From: an uncultured Lachnospiraceae bacterium
GTDB taxonomy: Bacteria > Bacillota > Clostridia > Lachnospirales > Lachnospiraceae
Direction of reading: 5' to 3'
Length of the DNA stretch: 49,200 nt
NCBI GenBank assembly: GCA_934339365.1
Contig: CAKRHW010000016.1
Location: forward strand, 1-49,200
Under the pieces are notes generated by a model, which saw only the letters and a list, made by a program, of their open reading frames with translations, was not told the origin of the DNA and searched no databases. Positions 46,528 through 49,200 of this stretch are shown piece by piece (positions within the stretch are counted from its first letter, which is position 1; each line of letters begins with the position of its first letter). A program made the translations under genes and the position numbers.

Positions 46528-49200
46528 CTATCTTTTTGTTTTTGCTTTTGCAGCATTTGAACATGCTCCTGTAATCTTTGAACCAGAAACTGTCTTATAT
46601 GCACGAACTTTAAATCTGTATGAAGTATTCTTCTTAAGCTTCTTAACAACGATATTTGTCTTCTTAGTTGTCTTATAATACTTGTATTTGTTTGACTTAC
46701 CAACATTTGTATAAATGATGTAACCAGTAACATTCTTCTGTTTCTTCCATGAAATCTTAACACTTGTTGACTTCACGCTCTTCTTCTTAAGGCCTGTTAC
46801 CTGTGCCGGACGTACAGTTACTTTTACGGTTGCTGTTAATCCATTTGATGTCATTGCTGTAACAACTGTCTTACCAGGTCTTCTACCCTTAATGTTACCA
46901 TTTGCATCTACAGTTGCAATACTTGAATTTGCACTTGTAAATTTAACACCTGTATCTACAATATTGGATGGTGTAAGTTTCACTGTTACCTTCTTTGTCT
47001 TACCAACAATAACATTGGCAGTTGTTCTGTTCATCTTAATTCCTGTTACAGGTGAAACAGTTGGCTGTGTTGTCGGCTGCGTTGTTGGCTGTGTTCCAGC
47101 TGGTGTTGTGCTTGTTGGCTGATCTGTTGAAGGTTTTGTTGTATCACCTGTTGCTGGTGTTGTCGTTTCATCTGTCGAAGGTTTTGTTGTATCACCTGTT
47201 GCTGGTGTTGTCGTTTCATCTGTCGAAGGTTCTGTTGCTTTCTTTTCAACAGTAATCTCACATATTGCTGACTTGCCATTCTTTGCAACTACTGTAATGG
47301 TTGCTTTTCCTTCTGCTACAGCTGTTACCAAACCTGTTGCAGCGTCAACCTTGGCTACGGAATCATTGCTTGATTTCCATGTCAATGTCTTATCTGTTGC
47401 ATTACTTGGTGTAACAATTGCTGATAACTGAACTGTTTCATTTTCCTTCAATGTGTATTTTGTCTTATTAATCTGAACACCGTCAACTGCTACATAATCT
47501 GCTGGTTTTGCTTTTACATTCACTTCAAGTGTTGCTGTTTTTGCTCCAACCTGAATAACGATAAATGCTTTTCCTTCCGCTACAGCTGTAATTTCACCTG
47601 TCTTAGCATCTACTGTTGCAATGCCTGGTGTTAACGAAGTCCATGTTGTTTCAGTATTTGTTGCATTTTCTGGTAAAACACTGTACTTAACCAATGTCTT
47701 TTCACCAACTGTCATTTCAATTGGTGATGCTGCAAATGTAACAGATGTTACCGGAATCTCAACTGTCGGTTTCTTGCTAACTGTAACCTTTACAGTTGCC
47801 TTAATTCCATTTACAACTGCTGCAATTGTTGTTGTTCCAACTCCAACGGCTTTTACTAAACCATTTTCATCTACTGTTGCAACTGTATTGTCAGCAGAAG
47901 ACCATGTAATCTTCTTGTCTGTTGCATTTTCTGGTGTTACTTTTGCTGTTAACTGCTGCTCATCGCCTTCATTCATTGAAATATTAGATGCTCCAATAAT
48001 TTCAACTCCTGTAACAGGAACAATGTCTGCATTATCTGTAACAGTTACAAGAATCATTGCTGACTTACCATTGCTTGCTTTTGCTGTAATAATTGCTGTA
48101 CCTGCTGCAAGACCGAAAATTCTTCCATCATCTGTTACGAAAGCAATATTAATATCACTTGAAGAATAGGTAAGTTTTTTATTTGTAGCATTTGCTGGTG
48201 AAACAGTAGCTTCTGCATACTGTGATGCACCTTTCTTAATTGTAATTGCATTCTGAGCAAATTCTACTCTTTCTACCGGAATTTCTACTGCACCTGTTGT
48301 TGGTACTTCTGTTCCTGTTGTTCCTGGTTCTGCACTTGTTGGCTGGTTTCCTGTTGTTTTTGGCTCAGTGCTTATTGGCTCTGTTCCCGATGTTGTTGTC
48401 TCACCTGTTGCTGGTGTTGTTGTCTCACCTGCTGCTGGTGTTGTTGTCTCACCTGTCGCTGGTGTTGTTGTCTCACCTGTTGCTGGTGTTGTTGTCTCAC
48501 CTGTTGCTGGTGTTGTTGTCTCACCTGTCGCTGGTGTTGTTGTCTCACCTGCTGCTGGTGTTGTTGTCTCACCTGTTGCTGGTGTTGTTGTCTCACCTGC
48601 TGCTGGTGTTGTTGTTTCACCTGCTGCTGGTGTTGTTGTCTCACCTGTTGCTGGTGTTGTTGTCTCACCTGTTGCTGGTGTTGTTGTCTCACCTGTCGCT
48701 GGTGTTGTTGTCTCACCTGCTGCTGGTGTTGTTGTCTCACCTGCTGCTGGTGTTGTTGTTTCACCTGTTGCTGGTTCAGTTGTTTCCTGATTTGAACTTG
48801 TTTCTGGCTGATCTGGAATTGTTGGGATATCATCAAATAACATAACGTCATCAATTAATACATCTCCAGCAAAATCAGTCTGGTTACCAATTAAGCTTAA
48901 TGTCAGGGCATCAATTGCTGCATTTGTACCATTTAATGGTGCATATACAAGTGCTGTAATCGTACCGTCTCCATTATCAACTTTGTTTGTAATTGTAGCA
49001 TCTGATTCGTAAACAACCTGCTTGCCTGTGCCTGGTGTTACTGTTGTTGGCTCTGTCACAGGTGTTGTTGTTGCTTCTGTTGTTGCAGGTGCTGCTGTTG
49101 TTGCCTCTGTTGTTGGTGCTGCTGTTGTTGGTGCTTCTGTTGTTGGTGCTACTGTTGTTACTTCCTCTGTTGGCTGCTCTGGTGATGGTTTTTCAGCAAA
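46528..49200 (-). CDS. Large secreted BIG2/FN3 protein (5' end beyond window)
   Basis: The frame is open from the right edge to TAG at 46528-46530, giving 890 visible codons; the true start lies outside. The first visible residues are a Thr/Pro/Ala/Glu-rich linker. A segment ending GDVLIDDVMLF follows, which resembles the last strands of jelly-roll carbohydrate-binding modules. Then come the 8-residue TTTPA(A/T)GE repeats and four BIG2 Ig-like domains, for example VTPENATDKKITWSSADNTV. A second Thr/Pro linker leads to a fifth BIG2 domain and a C-terminal FN3 domain (SVKISWKKQKNVTGYIIYT). The protein stops at KAKTKR with no LPXTG, hydrophobic anchor or choline-type repeats. It is probably extracellular, binding polysaccharide or wall; any enzymatic domain would be upstream and unseen. 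Confidence 0.9.
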   Translation of the reverse strand, partial: FAEKPSPEQPTEEVTTVAPTTEAPTTAAPTTEATTAAPATTEATTTPVTEPTTVTPGTGKQVVYESDATITNKVDNGDGTITALVYAPLNGTNAAIDALTLSLIGNQTDFAGDVLIDDVMLFDDIPTIPDQPETSSNQETTEPATGETTTPAAGETTTPAAGETTTPATGETTTPATGETTTPATGETTTPAAGETTTPAAGETTTPATGETTTPAAGETTTPATGETTTPATGETTTPATGETTTPATGETTTPAAGETTTPATGETTTSGTEPISTEPKTTGNQPTSAEPGTTGTEVPTTGAVEIPVERVEFAQNAITIKKGASQYAEATVSPANATNKKLTYSSSDINIAFVTDDGRIFGLAAGTAIITAKASNGKSAMILVTVTDNADIVPVTGVEIIGASNISMNEGDEQQLTAKVTPENATDKKITWSSADNTVATVDENGLVKAVGVGTTTIAAVVNGIKATVKVTVSKKPTVEIPVTSVTFAASPIEMTVGEKTLVKYSVLPENATNTETTWTSLTPGIATVDAKTGEITAVAEGKAFIVIQVGAKTATLEVNVKAKPADYVAVDGVQINKTKYTLKENETVQLSAIVTPSNATDKTLTWKSSNDSVAKVDAATGLVTAVAEGKATITVVAKNGKSAICEITVEKKATEPSTDETTTPATGDTTKPSTDETTTPATGDTTKPSTDQPTSTTPAGTQPTTQPTTQPTVSPVTGIKMNRTTANVIVGKTKKVTVKLTPSNIVDTGVKFTSANSSIATVDANGNIKGRRPGKTVVTAMTSNGLTATVKVTVRPAQVTGLKKKSVKSTSVKISWKKQKNVTGYIIYTNVGKSNKYKYYKTTKKTNIVVKKLKKNTSYRFKVRAYKTVSGSKITGACSNAAKAKTKR
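47129..47224 (-). repeat. Two perfect 48-bp direct repeats in a Thr/Pro linker
   Basis: Bases 47129-47176 and 47177-47224 are identical 48-bp copies, and a third copy starts at 47225 but diverges after a few bases. Each encodes 16 in-frame residues of the type DETTTPATGDTTKPST, forming the flexible linker between the fourth and fifth BIG2 domains. Confidence 0.9.
48400..48783 (-). repeat. 24-bp minisatellite encoding TTTPA(A/T)GE
   Basis: Fifteen in-frame 24-bp units (48400-48759) each encode TTTPATGE or TTTPAAGE. A diverged sixteenth unit (TTEPATGE, 48760-48783) flanks them on one side and a degraded TTTSGTE on the other. Copies differ only at a few positions, including the GCT/ACA-type change that swaps Ala and Thr. 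The product is a rod-like or O-glycosylatable spacer between the carbohydrate-module-like segment and the BIG2 domains. Confidence 0.95.

Noticed and set aside
48400..48783. Regular short repeats that could suggest a CRISPR array
   Set aside because: The repeats are directly adjacent with no unique spacers, and they encode an in-frame Thr-Pro linker.
48246..48845. Plus-strand frame with a repeating LLSHLLLVL pattern that looks like membrane segments
   Set aside because: It is the antisense reading of the 24-bp TTTPATGE minisatellite; the periodicity is explained entirely by that repeat.

Overview
The window looks like a chromosomal segment of a low-GC anaerobic Firmicute, most likely a Clostridia/Lachnospiraceae-type gut bacterium. 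This is an inference from the AT-rich sequence, strong AGGAGG ribosome binding sites, TTGACA/TATAAT promoters, the Pst operon, a SigA-type sigma factor, and two very large secreted proteins with SdrD-B-like, SpaA-like, BIG2 and FN3 domains. Every gene I can support lies on the minus strand, so the window reads from high to low coordinates. All plus-strand open frames looked like shadows of minus-strand genes.

From 31438 down to base 1 there is one continuous minus-strand open frame of at least 10,479 codons, still open at the window edge. It has a consensus promoter, a 180-nt leader with a possible 11-codon upstream ORF, a GGAGG site and a signal peptide. The protein (more than 1.1 MDa as seen) begins with tandem ~200-230-residue modules I cannot assign. 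Three SpaA/prealbumin-like domains follow near residue 2,140-2,440, then about 3,400 residues of unassigned adhesin-like sequence. The last 4,600 residues form an array of about 24 SdrD-B-like repeats, some with EF-hand-type calcium loops. The C-terminus and any anchor lie outside the window.

From 31781 to 46208 is a housekeeping block. In ascending coordinates it holds a ROK sugar kinase; the sulfur genes metY and cysK, each with its own promoter; and the phosphate operon, transcribed pstS-pstC-pstA-pstB-phoU behind a four-repeat Pho box. Next come a MATE efflux protein, the primary sigma factor rpoD, a diacylglycerol-kinase-family lipid kinase, a long-form aminopeptidase P and a DUF1893 protein. 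The PstS is notable because its two lobes appear in circularly permuted order.

From 46528 to the right edge is the C-terminal part of a second large secreted protein: a carbohydrate-module-like segment, a 24-bp/8-residue Thr-Pro repeat, five BIG2 domains and an FN3 domain, with no C-terminal sorting signal. I saw no rRNA, tRNA, CRISPR array, transposase, phage gene or sortase. Coordinates and translations were worked out by eye; domain names rest on recognised motifs and not on a database search.
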